A stretch of 53,367 bases of DNA from Herbaspirillum sp. Its GTDB lineage: Bacteria > Pseudomonadota > Gammaproteobacteria > Burkholderiales > Burkholderiaceae_D. A program made the translations under genes and the position numbers. Numbering within the stretch: the stretch's first letter is position 1; each line of letters begins with the position of its first letter. Shown here piece after piece: positions 45,642 through 53,367 of the stretch. The notes under the pieces are model-generated. The model was not told where the DNA came from. It was given only the letters and a program-made list of their open reading frames with translations, and did not search any database. The stretch is from positions 1 to 53,367 of the forward strand of contig JAQGLY010000021.1 in assembly GCA_028292625.1 (NCBI GenBank), given 5' to 3'.

Positions 45642-46412
45642 ATGTCCGTAGCGCGTCCGCTGATCCGGGCGCCGGCGGTTCAGGCTTTATTACTGCAGGG
45701 CGCCGCGCTGCTGCTGGCGCTATTGCTCGAATGGGGCTGGACGGCGTCGACGTCGCTTGCCATTCCCCCTCTGGCCGATGCTTTACTGCAAGGCGCGATC
45801 GCAGCCGCGCTCAGCCGCCGCGCCGGATTGGCGCGCTGGTGGCTGCCGATTCAATTATTGTTTCCGGCGGCGACGCTGCTGGTCGGCGGCCTGCATTTGC
45901 CGCCGTCGGTTTTCCTGGGCGGCTTCCTGTTTTTCCTGCTCCTGTTCTGGAGCACTTTCCGCACCCAAGTCCCGTATTACCCGTCCCTCGCCACTACCTG
46001 GCGCGCGGTTGAGGGTCTGTTGCCCTCATCCGGGCCGGTACGCCTGATCGATATCGGCAGCGGACTCGGCGGTCTGGTGCTGAGCCTGGCAGGCCGCCAT
46101 CCGCAGGGCGCGTTCAGCGGCATCGAGATCGCGCCGCTGCCGTGGCTGATCAGCCGCCTGCGCGCATTGTGCACCGGCAGCCGCGCGCAATTTGCGCTGG
46201 GCGATTACATGCGCCTCGATTTCGCGCAATACGACGTGGTGTTCGCGTATTTATCGCCGGTGGCGATGACGGCGCTGTGGAGCAAGGCCAGCGCCGAAAT
46301 GCGGCCGGGCAGCTTGTTGCTTAGCTATGAATTCGAGATCGACGGCATCGTGCCGGATATCGCGATCAATACGTCGAATAAGGGGGCAATTCTGTATGGC
46401 TGGCGCATATAA
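45642..46412 (+). CDS. Membrane-anchored class I SAM-dependent methyltransferase
   Basis: 256 residues. Residues ~13-105 form about four hydrophobic segments (AVQALLLQGAALLLALLLEW, LPIQLLFPAATLLVGGL, VFLGGFLFFLLLFWSTF). A Rossmann SAM domain follows with motif I LIDIGSGLGGLVLSLA (~135-150), an acidic motif II (GIEIAPLP) and motif IV region YDVVFAYLSPVAM. The methyl acceptor is unknown. It sits between flhC and motA; whether it is a flagellar gene or a passenger cannot be told. The gap to flhC is 83 bp. Confidence 0.8.
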   Translation: MSVARPLIRAPAVQALLLQGAALLLALLLEWGWTASTSLAIPPLADALLQGAIAAALSRRAGLARWWLPIQLLFPAATLLVGGLHLPPSVFLGGFLFFLLLFWSTFRTQVPYYPSLATTWRAVEGLLPSSGPVRLIDIGSGLGGLVLSLAGRHPQGAFSGIEIAPLPWLISRLRALCTGSRAQFALGDYMRLDFAQYDVVFAYLSPVAMTALWSKASAEMRPGSLLLSYEFEIDGIVPDIAINTSNKGAILYGWRI

Positions 46413-46447
46413 AACCCTTTTTTCGTATGATACATTCCGAAGCATTA

Positions 46448-46474
46448 TCAAGTTTTTATCTTTTCTCCCGTTAA
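46448..46474 (+). promoter_or_regulatory. Sigma-28 (FliA) promoter-like site upstream of motA
   Basis: TCAAGTTT (46448-46455; 7 of 8 to TAAAGTTT), an 11-bp spacer, then CCCGTTAA (46467-46474; 6 of 8 to GCCGATAA). The spacing is exactly that of FliA promoters and motA/che genes are classic class III targets. Start codon lies 110 bp downstream. Confidence 0.55.
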
Positions 46475-46584
46475 CGGATAAGATGCCGCTTTTTTACCAG
46501 GGCGATAAGTAGCAAGGCGGGACTGCATGGTGCGATCGGTAGGCGGATCGGCGACCGATAAATAAAGAGGTCAGGGGTGAAAAT

Positions 46585-47451
46585 TTGTTAGTTATTATCG
46601 GATATGTTGTAGTTCTCTTTTCGGTTTTCGGCGGTTTTGCATTGGCGGGCGGCCATTTGCATTCCCTGCTGCAGCCGATCGAATTATTGATGATCGGCGG
46701 CGCCGCCGGCGGCGCTTTCCTGGTCGGGAACAACAACAAGGCGATCAAGGCGACGATCAAGGCGCTGCCGACCCTGTTCCAGGGTTCGCGTTACACCAAA
46801 GCGCTGTATATGGAATTGATGGCGCTGCTGTTCGAGATACTGACCAAGGCGCGCAAGGAAGGCCTGATGTCGATCGAAGGCGATATCGAAGAGCCGGGAA
46901 TCAGTCCGATCTTCAGCAAATACCCCGGCGTGCTCGGCGACCATCACCTGATTGAGTTCATGACCGATTACATGCGTCTGATGGTGTCCGGCAACATGGA
47001 TGCGTTCCAGATCGAAAACCTGATGGACAACGAAATCGAGACCCATCACCACGAAGGCGAAGTGCCGGTGCATGTGATCGCCAAGATGGGCGAGGCGATG
47101 CCGGCGTTCGGCATCGTGGCGGCGGTGATGGGAGTGGTGCATACGATGGCCTCGGTAGGCATTCCGCCGGCCGAACTCGGGATCCTGATCGCCAATGCGC
47201 TGGTCGGCACCTTCCTCGGTATTTTGCTGGCCTACGGCTTCGTCGGTCCGCTGGCGAGCTTGCTGGAACAGAAGCTGCACGAATCGACCAAGATTTATCA
47301 GTGCGTGAAAGTGACGCTGCTGGCCAGCCTGAACGGGTATGCGCCGGCGCTATCGATCGAATTCGGACGCAAGGTCTTGTTCTCCACGGAACGTCCATCG
47401 TTCCTGGAACTGGAAGAACATATCAAGCAGTCGAAAGCGGCGAAATTATGA
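46585..47451 (+). CDS. motA: Flagellar motor stator protein MotA
   Basis: 288 residues from a TTG start (46585) with AGGGGTG upstream. Four membrane helices: the first is LVIIGYVVVLFSVFGGFAL, the last pair lies around GIVAAVMGVVHTMASVG and ILIANALVGTFLGILLAYGF. The cytoplasmic loop carries Arg90 and Glu98, the residues that interact with FliG in E. coli, at the same numbers. The conserved prolines of helices 3 and 4 are present. Forms the proton-driven stator with MotB. Confidence 0.97.
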   Translation: MLVIIGYVVVLFSVFGGFALAGGHLHSLLQPIELLMIGGAAGGAFLVGNNNKAIKATIKALPTLFQGSRYTKALYMELMALLFEILTKARKEGLMSIEGDIEEPGISPIFSKYPGVLGDHHLIEFMTDYMRLMVSGNMDAFQIENLMDNEIETHHHEGEVPVHVIAKMGEAMPAFGIVAAVMGVVHTMASVGIPPAELGILIANALVGTFLGILLAYGFVGPLASLLEQKLHESTKIYQCVKVTLLASLNGYAPALSIEFGRKVLFSTERPSFLELEEHIKQSKAAKL

Positions 47452-47474
47452 GAACTTATTAATCGGGGAACGGC

Positions 47475-48404
47475 ATGGCAGACGAAGGGCTACGTCCGAT
47501 TATTGTCAAGCGCATCAAGAAATCCGGCGGCGGTCATCACGGCGGGGCATGGAAAATCGCGTACGCCGATTTCGTGACTGCGATGATGGCGTTTTTCCTG
47601 TTGATGTGGTTGCTGGGCTCGACTGCGAAGGGCGATTTGCAGGGTATTTCGGAATACTTCAAGACCCCGTTGAAAGTGGCCATGGCCGGCGGTTCCGGCA
47701 GCGGCGACTCGTCCAGCGTGTTGCCTGGCGGCGGGCGCGACTTGAGCCGCCAGGACGGGCAGTTGAAGAAGAGCGAGAGCGATATCGTCAAAAAAAGCTT
47801 CAATTTGCGCGCCGCCCAGATGGAACTGGAAAAAGCCGAAAGCGCACGCCTGAAAGAATTGAAGAAACGGATCGAAACGGCCATCGACAACAGCCCGGCC
47901 TTGCGCCAGTACAAGAATCAATTGCTGCTCGATATCACCACCGAAGGTTTGCGGATCCAGATCGTCGACGAAAAGAACCGGCCGATGTTCGCATTGGCCA
48001 GCGCTGACCTGCAGCCCTATACGCGCGAGATTCTGAAGGAGATCGGCAAGACCTTGAACGACGTGCCCAACCGCATCAGCCTGTCCGGGCATACCGATGC
48101 GACGCCTTACAAGGGCGGCGAAAAGGGCTACAGCAACTGGGAATTGTCCGCCGATCGCGCCAATGCGTCGCGCCGCGAACTGATCGCCGGCGGCATGGAC
48201 GAATCCAAGTTATTGCGCGTGGTGGGCCTGTCGTCCGCGGTTCTGCTGGACAAGGAAGATCCGTTCAACCCGATTAACCGGCGTATCAGCATCATCGTCA
48301 TGAACAAGAAAGCGGAAGACGCGGTGGAAAAAGACAGCGGCGCGCTTTCGGTCAGCAACGAGACAGAGGTGCGCGACGGCCTGACGCCGGCGGCCACGAA
48401 ATAA
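47475..48404 (+). CDS. motB: Flagellar motor stator protein MotB
   Basis: 309 residues. A basic cytoplasmic N-terminus (IIVKRIKKSGGGHHGG) leads to one membrane helix (AYADFVTAMMAFFLLMWLLG) with the proton-binding Asp32 at the same number as in E. coli. A plug/linker region follows, then an OmpA-like peptidoglycan-binding domain (ISLSGHTDATPYKGGEKGY, ELSADRANASRREL). It is 23 bp after motA. Confidence 0.97.
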   Translation: MADEGLRPIIVKRIKKSGGGHHGGAWKIAYADFVTAMMAFFLLMWLLGSTAKGDLQGISEYFKTPLKVAMAGGSGSGDSSSVLPGGGRDLSRQDGQLKKSESDIVKKSFNLRAAQMELEKAESARLKELKKRIETAIDNSPALRQYKNQLLLDITTEGLRIQIVDEKNRPMFALASADLQPYTREILKEIGKTLNDVPNRISLSGHTDATPYKGGEKGYSNWELSADRANASRRELIAGGMDESKLLRVVGLSSAVLLDKEDPFNPINRRISIIVMNKKAEDAVEKDSGALSVSNETEVRDGLTPAATK

Positions 48405-48445
48405 TTTGCATCAGCGAATATCGCTACCAGGATGATGAGGCGGGA

Positions 48446-48994
48446 ATGGTGAATACACCGGTATTATTTGAATTCAAGCGATTGCTGCTCGACGTGGCCA
48501 GCGGAGGCAGTCGGCAATTGACCGAGGTCGAAGCCGATCTGGTGCAAACCAATCACTTGCTGAACGAAGCGATCGAAAAGCTGGGCGGCAGTTTTCTGCA
48601 ACTGCACACGGTGGTCTTGGCACAGCAGAAGATCGTCGCCGCGATCGTCGAGCAACAGGCGCCGGCTACCCCGGCGCAAATCGACCAGATCAAGCAAAGC
48701 CAGCAGCAGATCGATACGCATGTCAACGCGGCGGTCACTGGCCTGCAATTCCAGGATATGACAAGCCAATTGGTCGAACGCACCCTCAGGCGTGTGGTCG
48801 GCCTGCGTGAAGTGCTCGGCTTCCTCAGCAACAGCAGCTGGGATATGGTGCCGGAATGCGATATGGATGAGATGTATGAATTGCTGCAGAAAATCAATCG
48901 GATCATGGAAGAGCGATTGGTCAATCTGGAAAACAGTTTATGGAAAACCGTGCGTCAGACGCATATGAGCAGCGGCGACATCGATTTGTTTTGA
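48446..48994 (+). CDS. CheZ-like chemotaxis protein (putative CheY phosphatase)
   Basis: 182 residues, all helical. A LQFQDMTSQLVERTL segment (~100-115) resembles the CheZ active-site helix, where a Gln enters the CheY active site. A long coiled-coil hairpin surrounds it (HLLNEAIEKLGGSFLQLHTVV and YELLQKINRIMEERLVNLE). The last residues GDIDLF resemble the CheY-docking C-terminal peptide of CheZ. The position between motB and cheY supports the call. It is shorter than enteric CheZ (214) and lacks other family landmarks, so it could also be a chemoreceptor-related helical protein. Confidence 0.6.
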   Translation: MVNTPVLFEFKRLLLDVASGGSRQLTEVEADLVQTNHLLNEAIEKLGGSFLQLHTVVLAQQKIVAAIVEQQAPATPAQIDQIKQSQQQIDTHVNAAVTGLQFQDMTSQLVERTLRRVVGLREVLGFLSNSSWDMVPECDMDEMYELLQKINRIMEERLVNLENSLWKTVRQTHMSSGDIDLF

Positions 48995-49074
48995 ATCGTG
49001 AACCGGCGTTGCCGGCAGTCGCGATGTAAACAACATACGAACAGACAGATAGCGAAGCATAGAAGGTGGAAAAA

Positions 49075-49440
49075 ATGGCGAAAACAATTCTCGCGGTAGA
49101 CGATTCGGGTTCCTTGCGGCAGATGGTCGTGTTCAGCCTGAAGGCTGCCGGTTATAACGTGGTCGAAGCGGTGGACGGCGTGGATGCGCTGGACAAGGCC
49201 AAGGCGCAGATATTCGACCTGGTGCTGACCGATCAAAACATGCCGAACATGGACGGACTGACGCTGATCCGCACGCTGCGCACCTTGCCGTCGTATGCGC
49301 GCGTGCCCATCCTGATGCTGACCACGGAATTCAGCGACGATATGAAGGCGAAAGGGAAAGCCGCGGGCGCCAACGGATGGCTGGTCAAGCCCTTCGATCC
49401 GCAGCGGTTGACCGAGGTGGTCAAAAAAGTCATTGGTTAA
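49075..49440 (+). CDS. cheY: Chemotaxis response regulator CheY
   Basis: 121 residues from the ATG at 49075 with AGAAGGTGG upstream; a GTG at 49066 is in frame. A single receiver domain: acidic pair Asp9-Asp10, phospho-acceptor Asp53 (VLTDQNMPNMDG), Thr83/84 (LMLTTEFSDD) and Lys105 (WLVKPFDP). There is no output domain. It carries the CheA phosphate to the motor switch. It is 40 bp before cheA. Confidence 0.93.
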   Translation: MAKTILAVDDSGSLRQMVVFSLKAAGYNVVEAVDGVDALDKAKAQIFDLVLTDQNMPNMDGLTLIRTLRTLPSYARVPILMLTTEFSDDMKAKGKAAGANGWLVKPFDPQRLTEVVKKVIG

Positions 49441-49480
49441 AACGATAAAAATACGATGACCACCTTTGACGGAGTCCGAA

Positions 49481-51595
49481 ATGACCATTGATATGAGTCA
49501 ATTTTTCCAAGTGTTTTTCGATGAAGCCGAAGAGGGCCTCGCGGAAATGGAAAAATTGCTGCTGGCTGTCGACATATCGAATCCGGACACCGAAGTCCTG
49601 AACGCGATTTTTCGTGCCGCCCATTCGATCAAGGGCGGTTCGGCGACCTTCGGCCTGACCGATCTGACCGATATCACGCACGTGCTCGAATCGCTGCTGG
49701 ACAAGTTGCGCAAGGGCGAGATGCCGCTGACCGCCAAGCACGTGGATGCGTTCCTGTGGGCCAAGGACGTACTCAAGGCCATGGTCGGTGGGCATCGCGA
49801 CGGCAGCGCGGTCGACCAGGCTGCCGTCGCCGAAACGCGCAAGACGCTGGAGGCGCTGTCGCTCAACGCGCCGCAAGCCGTCGTGTTCAGACCGCCGCTG
49901 CCCGCGTCCGCAGGCACCTTGCGCCGGCTGCGCATCGAACTGCCGCCCATCGGCGAACGCGATGCCGAAGCGCTGGGCCAGGAAATGAGCATGCTGGGCG
50001 CGCTCAGCAAAGAGCGGCAGGACGACGGTCGTTGGGTCTATGTGCTGGATACCGCCGACAGCATCGACGACATCGTCGCGATCTGTTCGTTTATCGTCGA
50101 TACCGCCGATATGAGAATTTCGCAGGCGGTAGCCCTGGGGGCCGCCGGTGCGCCGCTGTCGACCGAAGAAAAGCAGGGTTTCGGTTTCTTCGCGCCGTTC
50201 GTGCCGCTGCACGCCACCGATGAAGAGCGCGGTTACGGTTTTTTCGATCCGTTCGTGCCGCTCGATATCGAGCCGGCCAAGCCGGAGATCGATAGCGATG
50301 CGTTGCTGCCGGCCGCCGAAGTGTCCAGTGCGGCCCAGGATGCCGGGGGAAGCGGCGCCGGCGACAAGAAAAACGGCAAGCGCGACGGCGAGAAAAGCGG
50401 CAATGCCGAATCCACGTCGATTCGCGTGAGCATCGAAAAGGTCGACCAGCTGATCAATCTGGTCGGCGAGCTGGTCATCACCCAGGCGATGATCGAACAG
50501 CGCACCGATGCGCTCGATCCGGTGTCCAACGAACGCCTGTTGAACAGCGTTTCGCAATTGACCCGCAACACGCGCGACCTGCAGGAAGCCGTGATGTCGA
50601 TCCGCATGATGCCGATGGATTATGTGTTTTCGCGTTTCCCGCGCATGGTGCGCGATCTGGCCGCGAAACTGGAAAAGAAAGTCGATTTCATCACGCACGG
50701 CGCGGCGACCGAACTCGACAAGAGTCTGATCGAACGCATCGTCGATCCGCTCACGCATCTGGTGCGCAACAGCATCGATCACGGCATCGAGCGTCCGGAA
50801 ATACGCCTGGCCGAAGGCAAGAGCGATACCGGGCGGCTGTCCTTGTCGGCCGAGCATCAGGGCGGCAATATCATCATCGAAGTCAGCGATGACGGCGGCG
50901 GTTTGCGGCGCGACAAAATCCTGGACAAGGCGCGCCAGCAAGGCATGCAGGTAGCCGATTCGATGAGCGACGCCGAGGTCTGGCAATTGATTTTCGAACC
51001 CGGTTTTTCGACCGCCGAAGAGGTAACCGACGTTTCCGGGCGCGGCGTCGGCATGGACGTGGTCAAACGCAATATCATGGCCATGGGCGGCGCGGTTGAC
51101 ATCCGCTCGGGCAGGGGCTTCGGCACCACCATCTCGATTTCGCTGCCTCTGACGCTGGCGATTCTGGACGGCATGTCGATCCGGATCGGCGAGGAAATCT
51201 ACATTCTGCCGCTCGGCTATGTGGTCGAATCGCTGCAGCCGGCGGCCGCCGATGTCAAGGATATCAGCGGGCAGGGACGCGTCATCAAGGTGCGCGGCGA
51301 GTATCTGCCGCTGATTCCGCTGTATCAGATTTTCCATATCGAACCCACCTATACCGATCCTTCGCAGGGCCTGGTGGTGATTCTCGAATCGGACGGCAGA
51401 AAAGCCGCGCTGTTCGTGGACGATCTGGTTGGACAACAGGAGATTGTTGTAAAAAACCTGGAGTCGAATTATCGCAAGGTATCCGGCATCTCGGGTGCTA
51501 CCATACTGGGCGACGGCGGTGTCGCCCTGATTATCGACGTGGCGGCGTTGTTGCGGTCCAGCCGTCATATGAGCGATGATACGGTGTTTGGCTGA
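49481..51595 (+). CDS. cheA: Chemotaxis histidine kinase CheA
   Basis: 704 residues from the ATG at 49481. P1 phosphotransfer domain with His48 ([16 protein letters not shown]). P2-like CheY-binding region (~145-225, [19 protein letters not shown]). A linker with two copies of a GFGFFxPFVPL peptide (233-243 and 251-261). P3 dimerisation ([20 protein letters not shown]). P4 kinase with N, G1 and G2 boxes ([51 protein letters not shown]). P5 CheW-like domain to the end. A GGAG site precedes the ATG. Confidence 0.96.
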   Translation: MTIDMSQFFQVFFDEAEEGLAEMEKLLLAVDISNPDTEVLNAIFRAAHSIKGGSATFGLTDLTDITHVLESLLDKLRKGEMPLTAKHVDAFLWAKDVLKAMVGGHRDGSAVDQAAVAETRKTLEALSLNAPQAVVFRPPLPASAGTLRRLRIELPPIGERDAEALGQEMSMLGALSKERQDDGRWVYVLDTADSIDDIVAICSFIVDTADMRISQAVALGAAGAPLSTEEKQGFGFFAPFVPLHATDEERGYGFFDPFVPLDIEPAKPEIDSDALLPAAEVSSAAQDAGGSGAGDKKNGKRDGEKSGNAESTSIRVSIEKVDQLINLVGELVITQAMIEQRTDALDPVSNERLLNSVSQLTRNTRDLQEAVMSIRMMPMDYVFSRFPRMVRDLAAKLEKKVDFITHGAATELDKSLIERIVDPLTHLVRNSIDHGIERPEIRLAEGKSDTGRLSLSAEHQGGNIIIEVSDDGGGLRRDKILDKARQQGMQVADSMSDAEVWQLIFEPGFSTAEEVTDVSGRGVGMDVVKRNIMAMGGAVDIRSGRGFGTTISISLPLTLAILDGMSIRIGEEIYILPLGYVVESLQPAAADVKDISGQGRVIKVRGEYLPLIPLYQIFHIEPTYTDPSQGLVVILESDGRKAALFVDDLVGQQEIVVKNLESNYRKVSGISGATILGDGGVALIIDVAALLRSSRHMSDDTVFG

Positions 51596-51618
51596 TTATT
51601 TTAATAAGGGGTCCTATC

Positions 51619-52125
51619 ATGCTGGAAAATACACAAAAGAGCGTTTCAGGCTTCGGCGAGAAGAAAGACAGTACCGGAAACGAGTTTCTGGCGTTCACGC
51701 TGGGCAGGGAAGAATACGGCATCGATATTCTGAAGGTGCAGGAAATCCGTGGTTATGAAGCGGTGACACGCATCGCCAATGCGCCGGAATTCATCAAGGG
51801 CGTAGTGAATCTGCGCGGCATCATCGTGCCGATCGTCGATATGCGCATCAAGTTCAATCTGGGCGAGCCGACCTACGATCAATTCACCGTGGTCATCATC
51901 CTGAACATCTCGGGCCGCGTGGTCGGCATGGTAGTCGATAGCGTATCCGACGTGATCACACTGTCCATGGACCAGGTCAAGCCGGCGCCGGAGATGGGCA
52001 CCACTTTCGATTCCGATTATCTGATCGGCCTGGGCACACTGGATGAGCGCATGCTGATTCTGGTGGATATCGACAAGCTGATGTCGAGCGCGGACATGGG
52101 TCTGATCGAAAAGCTGGCTGCCTGA
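51619..52125 (+). CDS. cheW: Chemotaxis coupling protein CheW
   Basis: 168 residues. A single CheW domain with [46 protein letters not shown], and the C-terminal [22 protein letters not shown]. It links chemoreceptors to CheA. It is 23 bp after cheA and followed by a strong terminator, ending the mot-che unit seen here. Confidence 0.96.
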   Translation: MLENTQKSVSGFGEKKDSTGNEFLAFTLGREEYGIDILKVQEIRGYEAVTRIANAPEFIKGVVNLRGIIVPIVDMRIKFNLGEPTYDQFTVVIILNISGRVVGMVVDSVSDVITLSMDQVKPAPEMGTTFDSDYLIGLGTLDERMLILVDIDKLMSSADMGLIEKLAA

Positions 52126-52175
52126 ATCTAAGATCCAGCATCCAACCTGGTCACTATGGACCGGGTTAATAAAAA

Positions 52176-52211
52176 AGCATCGTGCCGTTGACGGCGCCGA
52201 TGCTTTTTTTA
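52176..52211 (+). terminator. Terminator after cheW
   Basis: AGCATCGTGCCG, loop TTGA, CGGCGCCGATGC then seven T residues. It also has A residues on the left side, so it can serve the convergent cphA gene on the minus strand. Confidence 0.9.
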
Positions 52212-52239
52212 TAAGCTTTCAACATCCCGCAGGGATGGC

Positions 52240-53367
52240 TTAAGCCGCCTTCTCGGCGATCCGCTGCGCGATATGCGCCAGTGCCGGCTCCACCTGATCC
52301 ACCAGAATCAAGCACAGATCGCCCGGTTGCAAACGCTGCAGCGCCGTGTCGATGGCGAGAAATTCGCCCTGGATTTCCTGCGTATAGGTGGTGCGGCTGG
52401 CGTTTTGCAAGCCTTCACGCAGCAGCGCCAATACCTCGCCGTCGGCACGGCCGCGCTGGCATTGATCCTGATACAGCATTACCTCGTCGAACGCTTCGCC
52501 CAGCAACTCGGTCTGATGACGGATATCGATATCGCGGCGGTCGCCGGCGCCGCTGATGACCACCGAGCGGCGGCCGGCGGGCATGGTGTCGACCGCCGCC
52601 ACCAGCGCCTTGATCGCATCCGGATTGTGGCCGTAATCGGCGATGACGGTGGCGCCTTTGTAATCGAATACGTTGAAACGTCCCGGCGCGGTAGCCGCGT
52701 CATTGACGAAGCTCGCCAGACCCTCGGCGATCAGGTCCCAATCCAGCCCCAGCGCCCAGGCCGATCCCACCGCCGCCATCACGTTTTCGATCTGGAAGCC
52801 GATGGTGCCGTTGCGGGTCAGCGGAATGTTGCGCAGCGGCAGCCGCAGTTCCTTGTTGCCATGGGCGGCGACCACGGCGATGCCGTCCAGATATACCACG
52901 CGATGCCCTTGCGCGCGATGCGTCGCCATGACGGAATGATTCTTGTCGAGCGCAAAGAAGGTGACCGAACCGGCGCAACTATTGGCCATCTTGACCACCA
53001 TCGGGTCGGCTGCATTGAGGACCGCCATGCCGTTCGGCGCGACGTTTTCGACCACCACGCGCTTGACCACCGCCAGATCTTCCACGGTGCTGATGTAGCT
53101 CAGGCCCAGATGATCGCCCATGCCGATGTTGGTGACCACCGCGACGTTGCAGCGGTCGAATCCCAGACCTTCGCGCAATACGCCGCCGCGCGCGGTTTCG
53201 AATACCGCGGCGTCGACATCCGGATGCAGCAGCACGTTGCGCGCGCTGCGCGGTCCGCTGCAGTCGCCGGTGTCGATGCGCTTGCCGGCGATGTACACGC
53301 CGTCGGAATTGGTCATGCCCACGCGCAGTTGTTGCATGCTTAGCAGATGCGCGATCAGGCGCACCGT
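52240..53367 (-). CDS. cphA: Cyanophycin synthetase, C-terminal part (cut by window edge)
   Basis: About 375 residues of the C-terminal Mur ligase-like half; the N-terminal ATP-grasp half and the P-loop lie beyond the right edge. The visible start TVRLIAHLLSMQQLRVGMT is the segment that follows the family P-loop. DAAVFETARGGVLREGLGFDRC, VVTNIGMGDHLG, TAPGRFNVFDYKGATVIADYGHNPDAIKAL and ISGAGDRRDIDIRHQTELLG match CphA. The enzyme makes the Arg-Asp storage polymer cyanophycin. No cphB cyanophycinase is visible. CphA1 and CphA2 cannot be separated from this half alone. Confidence 0.9.
   Translation of the reverse strand, partial: TVRLIAHLLSMQQLRVGMTNSDGVYIAGKRIDTGDCSGPRSARNVLLHPDVDAAVFETARGGVLREGLGFDRCNVAVVTNIGMGDHLGLSYISTVEDLAVVKRVVVENVAPNGMAVLNAADPMVVKMANSCAGSVTFFALDKNHSVMATHRAQGHRVVYLDGIAVVAAHGNKELRLPLRNIPLTRNGTIGFQIENVMAAVGSAWALGLDWDLIAEGLASFVNDAATAPGRFNVFDYKGATVIADYGHNPDAIKALVAAVDTMPAGRRSVVISGAGDRRDIDIRHQTELLGEAFDEVMLYQDQCQRGRADGEVLALLREGLQNASRTTYTQEIQGEFLAIDTALQRLQPGDLCLILVDQVEPALAHIAQRIAEKAA

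Noticed and set aside
49430..51568. Long minus-strand open frame opposite cheA
   Set aside because: Same compositional shadow; cheA P1 to P5 domains are complete on the plus strand. Similar shadows lie opposite livMG (15204-17321) and the ETF-QO gene (10716-12434).

Overview
The window is a 53 kb piece of a betaproteobacterial chromosome. The gene set and gene order (ppsR/ppsA, a liv ABC operon, bamD/rluD/pgeF, phaC-phaB-phaR, flhDC-motAB-che, cphA) fit family Oxalobacteraceae (Collimonas, Herminiimonas and Herbaspirillum relatives). That assignment comes from recognising protein families, not from a search. Coding density is high and GC looks moderately high throughout. No rRNA, tRNA, CRISPR, prophage or insertion sequence was seen.

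Layout. 1-270: a highly structured non-coding stretch with a duplicated terminator. 0.3-3.8 kb: divergent ppsR and ppsA (gluconeogenic PEP synthase and its regulator). 3.9-7.8 kb: nfeD-qmcA membrane pair, an M15-type peptidase, tatD and an exported ankyrin protein. 7.8-12.4 kb, all minus: MFS exporter, lldD and ETF-ubiquinone oxidoreductase. 12.6-18.1 kb: a thioesterase and a complete branched-chain amino acid ABC transporter, with permease LivM fused to ATPase LivG. 18.1-20.8 kb: a LysR regulator divergent from malate synthase A, whose reading frame is cut by an in-frame amber codon. 20.8-21.2 kb: two tandem 129-130 bp imperfectly palindromic repeats. 21.2-30.8 kb: cold-shock protein, ispDF, mfd, serB, a small membrane protein, a MaoC hydratase, arfB, a GST and an aminotransferase. 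30.8-35 kb: a PIN-domain protein, yaaA and an 874-residue unrecognised protein with effector-like architecture. 35.1-38.8 kb: bamD, rluD, pgeF and two small envelope proteins. 38.8-42.1 kb: phaC, phaB, phaR. 42.2-44.1 kb: rimO and a small exported protein. 44.5-52.1 kb: motility and chemotaxis (flhD, flhC, a membrane methyltransferase, motA, motB, a CheZ-like protein, cheY, cheA, cheW). 52.2 kb to the end: cyanophycin synthetase, cut by the window edge.

How it fits together. The organism appears to be a motile heterotroph living on organic acids and amino acids (lactate oxidation, ETF-QO, LIV uptake, PEP synthase). It stores carbon as PHA and probably nitrogen as cyanophycin. The flagellar master regulator FlhDC sits next to stator and chemotaxis genes. 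A sigma-28-like promoter with correct 11-bp spacing lies ahead of motA. The glyoxylate shunt may be impaired, because the stop in aceB precedes the catalytic aspartate.

Most of the window is ordinary core genome. The parts most worth a second look are the 874-residue orphan (32244-34868), the interrupted aceB, the two structured repeat regions (1-257 and 20880-21155), the inverted and direct repeats upstream of flhDC with the hairpin between flhD and flhC, and the short duplicated peptide in the CheA linker.
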